NCBI RefSeq assembly: GCF_000499845.2
Contig: NC_023755.2
Location: 4,578,087-4,642,086 of the forward strand
Source: Phaseolus vulgaris
Taxonomy: Eukaryota > Streptophyta > Magnoliopsida > Fabales > Fabaceae
Reading direction: 5' to 3'
Length of the DNA: 64,000 nt
Part shown: positions 1 to 12,447 of the stretch, one piece after another
How the letters are laid out: every line of letters begins with the position of its first letter
Position numbering within the stretch: the first letter of the stretch is position 1
Program-made: the position numbers and the translations under genes
Notes under the pieces: generated by a model
What the model was told of the DNA's origin: nothing
Database searches by the model: none
What the model saw: the letters and a program-made list of their open reading frames with translations, nothing else

Positions 1-124
1 GTACCTAATTAAATATTAATTTAAAAATTATTTATCAATAAAAAAAATAAAAATTATTTGATAATTTTTTATAGGGAATGTTTGTTTCAAATATGTAGAT
101 TATACTTTTTCCTTAGAATATATA

Positions 125-505
125 TACTACAAGAAAATCATGAAATAGAAACCAATTTTTGAAAACTAAAATAATTAGTTGCAATAGTAACTAAATTAGA
201 GACCATTTTAGAAACTAAAAAGAAATTTGGTTTCTAAATTAGTTTCTATTATTGTTAAATAGTTTCTAAATTGGTATCTAATTAGCAACCAAGATTTTAG
301 AGACCAAATTTAGAAACTAAATAATTGGTAGTTAAAACCTTGGTTGCTAATTAGATACCAATTTAGAAACTATTTAACAATAATAGAAACTAATTTAGAA
401 ACCATTTTTTTTTTAGTTTCTAAAATGGTTTCTAATTTAGTTACTATTGCAATTAATTAATTTGGTCTCTAAAAATTGGTTTCTATTTCATGATTTCTTG
501 TAGTG
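125..505. mobile_element. Palindromic CACTA-type MITE, copy 1
   Basis: A 381-bp near-complete inverted repeat. The left end reads TACTACAAGAAAATC (first base changed from C) and the right end is the complement of CACTACAAGAAATC. The two arms pair over most of the length around a short centre near 300-325. There is no coding capacity. The flanks ATA/ATG are an imperfect 3-bp duplication. The terminal CACTA and 3-bp target size fit the CACTA (CMC) superfamily. A second copy lies at 54794-55175. Confidence 0.8.
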
Positions 506-1420
506 ATGTATAATATATTTTGATTAAATGTCTTAATTTTTTTTTCTTTTGAAAATAATCACGCTCCATCGGATTCTAAATATGATCATCTTTCTAAACA
601 AATATTCACCCTATTATACTAAACATGATCACCATTCTTAACAAATATTAAAATCTTTGTTTTGATATTAAAATTACTCCCTTTATTATCTATAGCTATA
701 TATAAAGGGGATTTCCCATTATAATCGTTTTTTGGTATACACAAATTTTGTTTGATTATACCCTTTGTCATTTCATATGAATAATTTAAAAATAAAATTA
801 TTTTTTAATCTTTTAAATTAATATTACTGTACAGTTTTTATATGACTTCTCCACTATTTCCTTAGTTCCTTATTTTTAGGCAACCATTGAAAGAAAGAGA
901 TAGCATATTCTCACATATTTCCACATCAAATCTCACATATAAAATAAAATAACCTCCATTTTCAATCACTCTTTGCATTCCATTTTTTGATTTTTAATTT
1001 TGACTCATCCAAAATTATTTTTATATGTATGTTAAATTTCTATAATCATAAAAGTTGAGTAAATGAGAAAAATGCGAATAAACAAGCGCAACTGCGCCTG
1101 TGTTTCCACTAGTTATTTATAAGAAAAATAATACATCTTATTTTGTCCTCAAATATAATGAAATATTAACTATTGTTTACGCTAATTTAATGATTTTTTC
1201 CCCTAAAATAACACTACAATAAAATTAAATATTAGGGTTGGCTAAAAGCGGATGTAAAAGTGACAAAACCATCGCTTAAGCATGACCGTGTGCTAGTCTA
1301 ATGGCGAGCGCTAAAACCCTGGAAGCTAGCTTATTTACCATCGGTCTTGGGAGAGACACAAGTAATGTGAACCAAGTCGACAATAAGGTGATGCAAAATA
1401 TTTTAATATTTATGAAAAAA

Positions 1421-1560
1421 TATGGGCTAGGTCGATGCTAAAACCCAAACAAACAAAAAAGTTATGCATGAGTTAGGTTGACGCTAAATATCATGCAAAT
1501 TAAAAAAATTATGTAGGCTAAGTCGACGCTAAAGCTTACACAATTTAAAAAAGAAAAGTT
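1421..1560. repeat. Short degenerate direct repeat with GTCGACGCTAAA core
   Basis: The motif TAGGTCGATGCTAAA recurs as TAGGTTGACGCTAAA and TAAGTCGACGCTAAA at about 40-50 bp spacing near 1429, 1474 and 1518. Weaker relatives occur further left (GCGAGCGCTAAAA near 1305). It may be the subterminal repeat of a decayed DNA transposon, but no termini were found. Confidence 0.4.
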
Positions 1561-2894
1561 TCAAAAAACGAGTAAACCTTCAAACATGTATAATTTCCCA
1601 AATTTATCCAAATTTCAACCTTAAACTTTAAACTTTAATTCAACCTTACAAAATTAATTAATTTATAAGATGAAGTTTATATATATATATATATATTATT
1701 AATGTAAGTATATCTATGGTTGTGAGATCTCTATCATATAAATTGATTTGGGCAAAGAAGTTAAAAATTTGATGGAGCAACTAAAATGGATAATGGGTGA
1801 TTGACTAGTGTTAATTTTGGTCAAGGATTGGTGATGATGTGTATAGGTTATAAGAATTGTTGGATTTGCGTGGAGAACAATCTTCTTACCCTAATGGTGG
1901 GTCTCATTGGTCTTTCCTACGTTCTTTAAAAGTTGGCTCATAGTGTGACACAACTCATGCTTTGTGTTCATCGACAAACTATATGCTTATCCATCATATC
2001 ATGCTTCAACATACTCACCTCAAACAACTTTGCTTCTTTTTTTTCATCTTTGCCAGACATGTTCCCTTCTTCGTGTTAGGTCAATTTCTAATTCATCACT
2101 TTCGTTAATTACTTCACAAATTGTTTTTTTTTTCTATCAATCATTTTCTACTACTCATTATATACAAAATAATTATTAGTAAATATTATCAAAAAATTTA
2201 TATTAATGTTATTTCATGTGTAAAATAATATTACTAAGATTTGAATATTTATTATTTGGTTAAGAGACACAGCATGTTGATTTTATCTGAAAATGTAGGT
2301 ACATAGAAAATGTGTTTACGCGTTAAGATTGTGTGACGCGTGGTTAAGTGTCGACAGAAAGAAAATATGGAACACGCGTTAACGTGAGGTTGTGTGAAAA
2401 GAAATTTTTTGATTTGATGACAAGTCATGTTACGAACACAATTTCCCGGTAGCACTTGTGTCGTATTTTGTAATAAAGGGATATTGATGTTAATGTTAAA
2501 ACAATATTCTATAATAAATAATTTGATGTAACTTTTAATTTTAATAATTCAAACATCCTAACTAGCAATATTGGCAATAAAAAATGGTATTCATGAAATG
2601 GTTTTGCCGACTTAAGATTTTTTTCAAAAAATCGTCTCTGGCACAATACTCTCTCTCTCTCTATATATAAAAATATTCTTAATCTATTAAAAGTGTCTTT
2701 TAAAAATAAAATTATAATATAAATATTGAACTTTAAAATTGTAATAATTGACTATTTTATATTCAAGATAAAATTATAATATAAATATTCAATTTTAAAA
2801 TTTTGTAATCATTAACTATTTTATATATTAGGTTTTTTTATGATAATAAAAAATAAATATGTTGGTATATTTAATAATTTATTGAAAAACAAGC

Positions 2895-2896
<2 letters not shown>

Positions 2897-2962
<66 letters not shown>
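2897..2962. repeat. (TA)n microsatellite
   Basis: An uninterrupted run of about 33 TA dinucleotides. Confidence 0.95.
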
Positions 2963-2965
<3 letters not shown>

Positions 2966-4059
2966 CCAAATCTAAGATGAAGACTTCGATGATTAAAGAG
3001 AAATGTGAAACGCAGGTTTAATTTGGACAGTTTACATATAAGACGCAATAAAGATTTAAATGTAATTTAAGAATCTACCTCAAAGCAATGAACATATATT
3101 TTTATGGGATAAAAGCTTATGAGATACAAGATAAATATACTCACAAACACATGATCTAGTTAAAGAGTAGAATACGCAAGACACACTCTTCCTTAGATAC
3201 ATTGTACAAGAGTTCAATTTAGAACACATTGATGTGAGATGTCTAAAAGTTACAAAAAAATTCTTATGACCACATTTAACAGATGCTTCTAACACAATGC
3301 ATTTATCAAGTTAGTTTGATAGACTATTAGTGAACTCATGCTTTCGAATCATTCATTAAATGAAATTAAAACACTATACATAAGAATGTTTATTTATATA
3401 TTTTTTATTATGAAAGTTTTCTTCTAAAACATCACACCACTTATTATTGTATAGTCGATAGAGACTTTACATACATGAATTTGAGAGATATTTTGTATTC
3501 AATGTTTAACCTCAAGGAGAGATTGGAAGATGGCCTAAAAGACTTTGTGTACTCTTCTAAACTAGAAATGACATGTTGGAGTTAGTTCCTTTTAAGAGTT
3601 TACATACATGAATTTGAGAGAAATTTGTTTAAATTAGAAAATTTATCCTATTTATGAAATATTTATTTAATTAATAAGTGATTTACATATGTAATCATAA
3701 ATTGATAGAAGAAATTTCCAGCCATCTTTAAAGAATCCATGATCATGTATTTAAGGAATAAAGTATTTTTTTTTATCAAAGAGATCATAACTTTTATTTT
3801 ACAATTAAAATATGGACACTTTTATTGTGACATATCAGGTTCCATTGTGGTACAAATAATTTTTTTTAGTCTAGTTACTTGACCATACAAGTTGTTCAAT
3901 GTAGAAAAGAATGAAAGCATAAAAAATATGTTAAATGTGTACCAAATTAATCATACTGAATGATCTTCATTCTCTATACAAGATTTATAATCATACTAAC
4001 AATTTTGTCTAGCTTGCCAATATAGTGATGGTCTCAAATAACAACTTTAAGAATGTTTA

Positions 4060-6570
4060 AGGGATTGGAGAACATGTCTTTAAAAGAACTTTTTGACATA
4101 CTTAAAGGTGAATAAGTTGAAGCTCTAACCAAATGAAGCTATTAAAAAGGAGAAATCCTTGGAACTGAAAGCTCAAGGAAAGAAGAGTGCTCCAAGGCCT
4201 TCAAAGTGGAGGAACCAATCGATGATCCTTTAAATGAAGAAGATTCTAAAGCAGACGACAAGATCTCCTTCACCTCCCATGAAATTCATCAAATGTGGAG
4301 ATGAAATGGAGGCTTTAGAGGAAGAAAGGAACAATCGTCATAGGTCAAAGACTCAAAAGAGAAGAAACCTAAGTAATTTATGAGTATTAGAAGCCATGAA
4401 ACTTTCCAATAAGGATGCCTAAAGCAAACAAGAGTTAAGAGAAACATATGTGCTTCTCTAGAAAAGATTTTGAAAAGGTCCTCTTGTCCACTTGGAAGGA
4501 TTTGGATGACTCTGAAGATGAAAAGGAAGTAGCTGAAAAATAATCAACCTTTATGTTATTATTGACGCATCATCTGAACTTGCATAACATGAGTCTGAAT
4601 ATGAGGTAGATTTTCCAGATATTAATTCTATCAAAGAATTTGTCTTTCATGTGTTTTACAACATATTTTCTTGCTCTCTTCACATCAATAGCTCCTTCAT
4701 GTGTGATCTCAAGGTGTCCCACCTATCCTTTGCATTATTACATTTAGGTACCAAAAAAACTCATTTAGATTTAGTATATAAGTTATTTTGTTCTTAGCTT
4801 TATAATCATATTGAGTCTTTCTTTGTTCCTATTCATTTGGATAATTCCACGATTATGTTTAAAATCTTTGTTGTTGTTTTTTTATTTGTTACTTGTTTAT
4901 ATTATTTAGGAAGAACCCCCCCCCCCCCAAGCAATGAAATTTTTTTAAAAAGGAAAAAAAATGTTGAAACAAATTTGATGCTTTGAAAACTGCCATGTAT
5001 TTGTTGGATAGGGTTCCTAATAAGGCATTTCAAAAGACACATTTTGATTTATGAACATGTAGGAAACCTAGTTTGAGACACTTATATGTCTGAGGTTGTC
5101 AGGAAGAAATTATAATATACAATCCGCAAGAAAAGAAACTGGATGCAAGAATAATCATTATATGTTTTACTATCCTACCTATAGTACAAGAATTGTTGAA
5201 ACTAGAATGGTGAAACTAGTGGGAGTGAAGCTTCATAAAATGTGGAGATTAAGGAAATCAGAGTACAAGTTCCTTTGACTAGTACCTTTACTTCAAGAAT
5301 TGTTGTTCCTCATGTTGTTGAATCACACAATGATAAAAAAGAAGAACGCTTTAATGATCTCGAGATTAGGAATGAACCTGTAGTATAGCAACCACAAGAA
5401 ATAATATTTAAAAGATTTGAAACAGAAAGTAAATATGTTATTTTGAATGATTATTTTGAAAGAGAAAGAAAACGACTTAGGATTGAGAATGATCTTGTTT
5501 CATTTTCATAAGCCATTAATGTTGATAATTTTGATAAGTGGTTAGATCTAATCAATGGAGAGCTTAAATCAATGACACAAAATGATGTATGAGACCTTAT
5601 GAAATTGCCAGAAGGATTCAAAAGAGTTGTGTGTAAATGGGTCTTTAAGACTAATGTGACTCTCATGACAATATTAAACGTTAAAAGGCTCGACTTGTTG
5701 CCAAAAGTTTTACTCAAAAGGATGAATTTGATAATAAGGAAACATTTTTTTCCTATTTCTAAGAAAGATTTCTTTAGAATTATCATGGAATTAATAGTTC
5801 ATTATGATCTTGTTGCATAAGATGGATGCTAAAAGCGCATTTCTGAAGAAGAATTTAGAAGAAGATGTTTATATGAACCAACCAGTGGGGTTCATTGAAG
5901 AAGAAAATGAACACATGGTGTATAAAATTAAGAAATAAATATATGAACTTAAACAATCTTCCAGGAAATGGCATCTAAAGTTCAATGATACTATTATGTT
6001 TTTATTTTATTTAAGGAAAACATTGTTGATTGGTGTATATATCTGAAGCTTATTGGAAGCAAGTTTATATTTTTGATTTTTTATGTTGATGATATCTTGC
6101 TTGCAACTAATAATCTTGGTCTATTAAGTAAGTCAAAAAAATTTCTCTCTAACAACTTTGAAATAAAATATATGGGTGACACAAATCTTATGTGATAGGA
6201 ATAGAAATATTCCGTGAGAGATCACAAGGATTTTTAGGATTGTCTTAGAAAGCATATATTAATAAAGTATTAGAGAGATTCATAATGGATAAATGTTCAA
6301 CATCTCTCATTCCAATACTGAAAGGAGACAAATTTAGTCTCATACAATGTCCAAAGAATGATTTGGAACAAAAACAAATGAAGAATATCCTTATGCATCT
6401 GTTGTTGGGAGTTTGATGTATGTTCAAACATGTACAAGGCCAAATATTAGTTTTGCAATTTGTATGCTTGGTAGATACTATAGTAATCTAGGATTGGATC
6501 ATTGAAAAGCTACAAAGAAAGTCTTAAGATACTTAAAAGGGACAAAACTGATGAAGATTGAGAAACATTA
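4060..6570 (+). pseudogene. Decayed Copia gag-pol remnant
   Basis: This is a heavily mutated Copia polyprotein read in pieces across several frames. Near 4100-4550 there is a Lys/Glu/Asp/Ser-rich gag tail. Around 4980-5280 lies the end of the integrase region (the LDRVPNKAF-like and RHL.V.GC motifs). RT follows at 5590-6480: a CKWVFK motif near 5630, MDA/SAF-like at 5822, FYVDDILLAT near 6080, and a KCS-TP / G-L-Y-TRP region at 6290-6440. Stops and frameshifts occur every few dozen codons. No LTRs, primer site or RNase H tail were found, so this is an old truncated relic unrelated by position to element A. The family call is secure and the exact limits are not. Confidence 0.7.
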
Positions 6571-7876
6571 AGAAAATAAGGTATTGTCTCTACAAAAAAG
6601 GTTATTAACTGTTGACCATCAAGAAAAAATGTGACACAAAAAAAAATTGTAAAGAGATAGATTGAGAAATGGAGATTGAAAAATTACTCACATTGAGTCT
6701 CTCATGGATCAATGTACGTGTCTATTTCCATTCTAATTGATAATGTATGTAAGAAATATAGATTGTAAGATCCTTACGAGGTGCATTAGATTTTTCAAGA
6801 TTTACTAATACAATATTTTTTGATAAGAATTAGTAGGATAATATATATATTATTACTGGTGATGAAGTTGTCAGTGGTGGAAATATATTGTTATAGATAA
6901 GAGAGTTTATAAATAGGTGGTAAGATGTGGGTGAATCCTGATTTAGTTATAATGATTATCTCGTACCTTTACCTTCTATACAATATTTTGTATTTTAAGG
7001 ATTAAAGTTATCTTAGTGTTCCCTATAACCTATCCTTATATTTATTCATTTTTCCAATTAAAAAAATTAAATTTTGCATTATTTATGTATTTTAAAGTTC
7101 ACCGACTAAATGAGTTTTAAAATACACTAAAAGAATTTAATATATCAAAATAAATGTAGTTTAAAGACGCAACAAATGGACAATACCAAAAACTCAATAG
7201 AAAATCCAAACTTGATTTATTGATTTTAAGTACCTAAAGTTTTTACCGACATTGGTTGGAACCGTTTGAGGTGAATAATCAAGCTTTTGGATGAGTTGAT
7301 TTTTCTTCTCAATGGTTGTCGAGCTTTGTTGATGAAGCAATGAGTCAAGATCCTATTTGCCGAAGATTGTCTGACGCTTAAGTTAATAAGAGCTTCAAGA
7401 AATATAAAAGTATTTAGTGAGTAAGAATGAGATTGAATGAGTATTTCTTGAAGAATAAAGTTATATTTGTAGATTTTTGAACTTAGGTTAATATCCAAAC
7501 AATTCGTTACTCACAACTGTTTAGTTTGTAACAAAAATCTTTTTTAAGTAAATTCGAGATATTATTTTGCTCGAATCTCACATATAGGTAATATAATCTA
7601 ATTATATTTTGATACTGGATAATCTCATTATGTTTGGTAAACCATATTCAAAGTAATAATTTGAAAAAACAAATTGTCCATACACTTTTCACAAAATAAC
7701 TAATAATGACACTACATATGTTTACAATTATTTGATATTATATTTGGTGCTAATAATAAATCGATGTGCAAAAAGACTTTGCTAACATACAAGGTGAATT
7801 TGAAATATTCACGAGGGAGTTAAATTCTTCTTTGAATTGCATATTTACCAATATGAGCATGAACCATTCTTTGGTC
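6571..7876. other. AT-rich spacer, nothing recognised
   Basis: This stretch lies between the Copia relic and element A. The open frames are short and none has a recognisable domain. Confidence 0.5.
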
Positions 7877-8220
7877 TATTAGATTATAAAAATGATCTCG
7901 TATAATATTTTAGATTTTCAGTTGTAACTACCTTTTTAGTTGTAACTGTTTTATCAATTGTAACTTTTTTTTTATCAGCAATAATTATCAATTGTAACTA
8001 CTCTATCAGTTATAATTGCTCTATCAGTTATAACTACTATATCAGTTATAACTGCTCTATCAGTGGTAATTGCTCTATCAGTATCAATTATTTTTATTTT
8101 TTATTTTTTTATCTTTTTATGTGCTATATAAATATAACACTTAATAATGTAAGTGAGCATCAATTCTTGATTAATAAAATATATAATTTTCATTTCTCCC
8201 TTTTCTCTTCTTTCTCTATA
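7877..8220 (+). repeat. 5' LTR of Copia element A
   Basis: The 344-bp LTR begins TATTAGAT (probably TGTTAGAT originally). It matches the split copy that begins at 23299 and ends at 31165. It contains about seven degenerate copies of an 18-bp unit of the type CTATCAGTTATAACTG (7915-8090), followed by a TATATAAATATA promoter-like box near 8125. The 3' LTR carries fewer repeat units, so the unit number has changed since insertion. Confidence 0.8.
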
Positions 8221-8232
8221 TGGTATCAAAGC
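8221..8232 (+). other. Primer binding site of element A
   Basis: TGGTATCAAAGC directly follows the 5' LTR. It differs by one base from TGGTATCAGAGC, the initiator-Met-tRNA complementary site usual in plant Copia elements. Confidence 0.8.
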
Positions 8233-8290
8233 TTTTAGGAGCTCTAGGCCATCTCTTTTATTTGTCTATCTTGCTCATAAGTCTTTCACC

Positions 8291-8843
8291 ATGACAAGCC
8301 AAACCCTACATCACCTTCCTAATCCTTCCAATCCATTCTATCTCAGCACCAATGAAAATTTGGCCATGGTTCTTGTTTCTTCCTTATTAACCGAGAACAA
8401 TTATCATAATGCTAATAAAATTGATACTGACAAGGTGTTGATAAATATTGTGGTTGATCCACGAATTAGTGGAAGATATGGTAGAGGCAGAGGTCGCGAT
8501 TTTAATGGACGAGGCGGAAGGGGAAATAATTCATGTTTTTGTACGTTGTGGAAAAAATAATCGTACAGTGGATACATGTTATCATAAACATATTTTCCCA
8601 CCAGGTTACAAATTCAAACATGGAGCAACAAAATCTGCTCATACGTCTGCATCCATTAATGCTAAAAAAAGATGCTACTTCTTTCGAGGCTAATCTCCGT
8701 AATTCTAACATTCAGATTTCTCAAGAGTTGTACAATAGTTTAATGGCTTTGATCCAACAATCATCTTGTCAAACTCCTGCTTTGAATCATATCAGTACAT
8801 CCCAAATCAATTCAGCCAAATCAAGTGAGTTTTCTAGTCACTA
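8291..8843 (+). pseudogene. Copia A gag, internally deleted
   Basis: The frame starts MTSQTLHHLPNPSNPFY, a gag N-terminus typical of this Copia type. After about 40 codons it jumps to the Gly/Arg-rich GRYGRGRGRDFNGRGG segment that normally precedes the zinc knuckle. Most of the capsid-like domain (probably near 200 residues) is therefore missing. The zinc-knuckle region (GKNN.TVDTCYHKH) continues in another frame at 8533-8600. A further open frame runs to 8844 through a segment rich in Gln, Ser and Asn. The deletion plus frameshifts make it non-functional. Confidence 0.65.
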
Positions 8844-9118
8844 GGTATTAGACAGAGAGGCTACAGATCATATATTCTACAATAAAAATATTTTCTTCTC
8901 CATTCATAATATTTCGCCTATCCTAGTCTCTTTACCTAACGAAAGTCAATTAAGTGTTAATCAATCTGTTACAATTCAAATATCTCCCTTACTCACTTTG
9001 ACCGATGTTTTATTTGTATCTTCATTTCACGTCAATTTGATTTATGTTTCTAAATTAACCCCAAATCACAATAGTTTAATCATTTTTCAACCTTCTATTT
9101 CTTTCATTATCCAGACTT
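8844..9118 (+). pseudogene. Copia A aspartic protease region, active site lost
   Basis: Just after a stop at 8842-8844, the sequence reads V-L-D-R-E-A-T-D-H, where Copia proteases have an L-D-S-G-A-T-D-H motif. The catalytic D-S-G has become D-R-E. The open frame continues through a protease-like segment to about 9118, where the 996-bp insertion interrupts it. The frame resumes cleanly after the right-hand GACTT at 10115-10119. Confidence 0.65.
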
Positions 9119-10114
9119 AACCATGGAGAGTGATTGATTGATGAAGACCTAAGAGATAGAGCATCCACTACCAAGCCCAATCCTCCAAAAGGATGATCAG
9201 GAGCATGACACAGGATCTAGGGATAGGTTAGGACCCACCACTAGCCAGTGCTTCAGGGCCCATCATTCCTCAGAGGATCACCAAGAGTAGAGCCCAAGCC
9301 ATGGGAGCTGAGCACTTGCTAGTCTATTTGTTTTTTAATTTCAATAGAGTAGGGTTCATTTAGCTTAATAGGGGGTGTAGTTATCATTTTAGCTTGTGCT
9401 TAGTCCATTAGGGTTAGAAGGTAGCCCTAGCTTAGAAGCTAGGACTAAGGGGTTACATTGACCTAGGTGAAACCCCTAGGCTGCCCTTCTTATTTACCTT
9501 TTCTACCCCTCCCCCTCTTTCCCACCAAGGCACCCATTCCTATAAATAGGGTGTCTTGCCTCATGTATTTTCACCTAGATTTGAATATAGTAAAGAAACT
9601 ATGCTTGAGTGATTAGTGAGCTTTTTCTCCTAAATGAATTGGGATATTATCTTGAGTGTGTGAGCATTTCAAGTGGCGACTTTTCCTCACTTATCTTGGA
9701 GTTTCCCACCCTCCAAGTGGCGTGTTCATCTTTCCCAATCTCCATAAGCTTTCTTCATCTCATCTTCTCCATTCCTTTCCATTTCGCCATTTACATTCTT
9801 CTTTATGTTCTTGTTTGTGGCTTTTTCCATTCGGTCGTCTTCATTCATCCTTTACTTCCATTGTTCTTAAATTCCGCCCCTTGCATCATAATCACCTTAT
9901 TCTTGTGATTTTCTCTTTGCCCTTCTGAAGTGAACCTTCACACTTACTTAACCACTTGGTTAAGTTCATGTCCAGTGGGAATCTTCGTAGGGTTTTCACC
10001 TTAAATTGCTAATCTCAAAATCATAAACAAGAGCAACCAATTAAAATGTGTAATCTTAAAATCAACTCACATCATCAGTACAACTAAGAGATCACACAAT
10101 CTTTATCAATTGAG
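9119..10114 (+). mobile_element. Unclassified ~1-kb insertion, copy 1 (GACTT target duplication)
   Basis: A 996-bp block interrupts the Copia A protease. GACTT flanks it at 9114-9118 and 10115-10119, and removing the block with one GACTT restores the host frame. Its left third encodes a short tail with the motif RITKSRAQAMG (near 9273-9310), like the C-terminal tail of some plant Gypsy polyproteins. A promoter-like CCTATAAATAGGG follows at 9539-9551, then a T/C-rich leader-like half with the repeated motif CAAGTGGCG (9671, 9713). The ends are not TG...CA and I see no LTR pair. A related 999-bp block is at 35435-36433. It is probably a non-autonomous LTR-retrotransposon derivative; the class is uncertain. 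Confidence 0.6.
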
Positions 10115-10119
10115 GACTT

Positions 10120-10935
10120 CTAGTACCCATCAGGTATCACAAACAAAAATTGGGACGAGTAAACTTGACAGCGAGAGTTCGTGCCTTCCAAATAAGACTG
10201 TCAACATCAATAAATCTTGTGTAGATATTGATAATGCTAAACTTTGGCATTTTCAAATGGGACATTCGTCTCATGCTATGTTAAATTTTTTGTCTTCATA
10301 TTACTCAAATATTTTCATAGGTTTTGTTCATCCTTATGATACATGTCATTTTGCTAAACAAAAGTGACTACCTTTTCCTTCTAGTTCTACTAAATCAACT
10401 CAATTTTTTGATTTACTTCATGTTGATATATGTGGTCCTTTTAATCATGTTTCTATTGAGGTATAAGTATCTTTAAACTCCTATAGATGATTTTACCTGA
10501 TATACATGGATTTGTTTAATGAAAACTAAAGCTGAAACACACGCACATTAACAAAATTTTATCAATATGATTGAAAATCATTTTAACTTTTCTTTGAAAG
10601 TATTAAGAAGTGATAATGGTCCTGAGTTCCTTATGACTGATTTCTTTAATAGAAAAGGGATTGTTCATCAAACTAGTTATGTGGAAACTCAACAACAAAA
10701 TAATATATTTGAACGCAAATATCAACATATTTTGAATGTCGCTTGTGCACGTATTTTTAGTGTTACTTACCTCTTTGTTTTTGGTCATATGTTGTCAAAC
10801 ACTCTGTTCATTTAATTAATAGAAGTCCTACTCCTCTTTTACATGATAAATCGCCATATCAAATGGTTTATAATGACATACCAAATTTTTCTCATATAAA
10901 ACTTGTTTGTTTGACTTTCGCTATTACTAGTAGTG
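10120..10935 (+). pseudogene. Copia A GAG-pre-integrase and integrase
   Basis: The pre-integrase zinc-binding region is readable at 10233-10365: LWHFQMGHSS, then C..CHFAKQK. The integrase core follows. A DLLHVDICGPF segment at 10408 carries the first catalytic Asp, SDNGPEF at 10606 the second, and a degenerate N.FERK near 10705 the Glu. Stops and frame changes interrupt it near 10366, 10465 and 10815. In the intact family this region inserts the cDNA into chromosomal DNA; here it cannot be translated as one chain. Confidence 0.75.
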
Positions 10936-11587
10936 TTCAAAGATCAAAGCATAGTTCTAGAGCCAAAAATGTGTTTTTCTCGGTTACAAAAATGCGGTAA
11001 AAGGTTTTACTCCTTTTGATATGAATCAGAAAAATAATTTTGTGACACGCGATGTTATTTTTTATGAAAATCATTTTCTGTTTTATAAGGGCAACATAGA
11101 TACCAATTTGAACACACATGATATGTTTAAGCATTTTCTTACTTCTATTTCTGATAATGATTTTGTTGTGCCTACATCTGTTAGTGATATTGTTTCTTTA
11201 GTTTCTGAAATTGTATTACCCTCCAGTCTTCCGGCTACTGATTCTTCTACACTATGACATTTAAATGATACTGATGTCTTGCAACACCAACATTCTGATC
11301 CACAACCTTCATCTGTTCGAGTTTCTACTTGCCTCAAACAACAACCTGGATACTTGAAGGACTATCACACTAGTTTCTTCTCTTCAAAAGATGTTACCAA
11401 TCATTCTTCAAGTACTAAATATCCTATTCAAAAGTATCTCTCTTATCATAATTGTTCTCCTACATATTCTTCTTTTTGTCATAATATTTTTTCTATCCAA
11501 GAACCTAAATAATTTAAAGAGGCGATGCAACATGATTGCTGAAAAGAAGCTATGCAACGTGAACTTGATGCTCGAGTAAAATGAAAC

Positions 11588-12447
11588 ATGTTTTTGATGG
11601 ATTTGCCTCCTAGAAAGCGTCTTACTGGGTGTAAATGGGTTTTCAAAGCCAAGCATAAACCAAACGAAACCATTGATAAATACAAGGCTCGTTTGGTTGC
11701 CAAAAGATATACTCAAACTGAAGGTATTGAGTATTTTGAGACTTTTTCTTTGGTAGTCAAAATTACTACCATTCAATTTATTTTGTCTTTAGCAAGTGCT
11801 AAGGGATGGATTCTTCATCAACTAGATGTGAATAATGCTTTTCTTCATGGCGATCTTGATGAAGAAATTTACATGGCGATCTTTATATGGACTAAAGCAA
11901 GCGAGTTGGCAATAACTAAAAACTAACTCAGTCTGTAATACAACTTGGTTATGTTCAAAGTACAACTGATCATTATTTATTTATTTGCACAATCATTCTT
12001 TCACCGCTTTGTTGATATATGTTGATGGCATTATGTTGGTTGGCAATAATCTTCAGGAATCCAGTGTGTTAAAACTCATCTTCATAACTCATTTAGTATA
12101 AAAGACCTTGGTACTCCTCGCTATTTCTTGGGATTTGAGATAAGTTGTTGACCTTCTAGTATTGTTCTCAATCAACGAAAATATTATTTAGATCTTCTTT
12201 CTGATAGTAGTTTATTGGCTTGCAAACCCGTCTCTTCTTCCATGGAACCATCTTATCCTCTCTCAGAAAGTGAAAGTTCATTACTTTTGAATCCAGGTGA
12301 ATATAGAATATTGATTGGGTGTTTGTTATACCTTACTCACACTAGGCCTGATATCAGTTTTGTAGTTCATAAACTCAATCAGTTTATTTCAAATCCATGA
12401 GAACCTCATATGACATAACTTTTCGTGTATTACGATATTTGAAAGGA
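11588..12447 (+). pseudogene. Copia A reverse transcriptase, cut by element B
   Basis: An open frame from 11588 carries [20 protein letters not shown] and [15 protein letters not shown], the usual N-terminal RT blocks. It then breaks near 11880 with a duplicated short stretch. The YVD block survives near 12015 (LLIYVDGIMLVG, with the second catalytic Asp changed to Gly). The thumb-side motifs G-LLYLTHTRPDISF occur at 12320-12365. The frame ends at 12447 within the R-Y-L-K-G motif, exactly where element B is inserted. RNase H resumes at 22770. The missing second Asp of the YVDD box would abolish activity even without the stops. Confidence 0.75.

Larger units (their letters stand above)
506..4059. 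other. AT-rich stretch without a recognisable gene
   Basis: No open frame here resembles a known family. The open frames are short, low-complexity and not conserved-looking. It holds a small degenerate repeat (1421-1560), a TA microsatellite (2897-2962) and short CT and TA runs near 2650 and 1680. A host promoter or non-coding RNA cannot be excluded, but nothing positive supports one. Confidence 0.5.

Noticed and set aside
4916..4928. Run of 13 C residues
   Set aside because: A simple homopolymer in decayed Copia sequence. Could form an i-motif but nothing supports a role.
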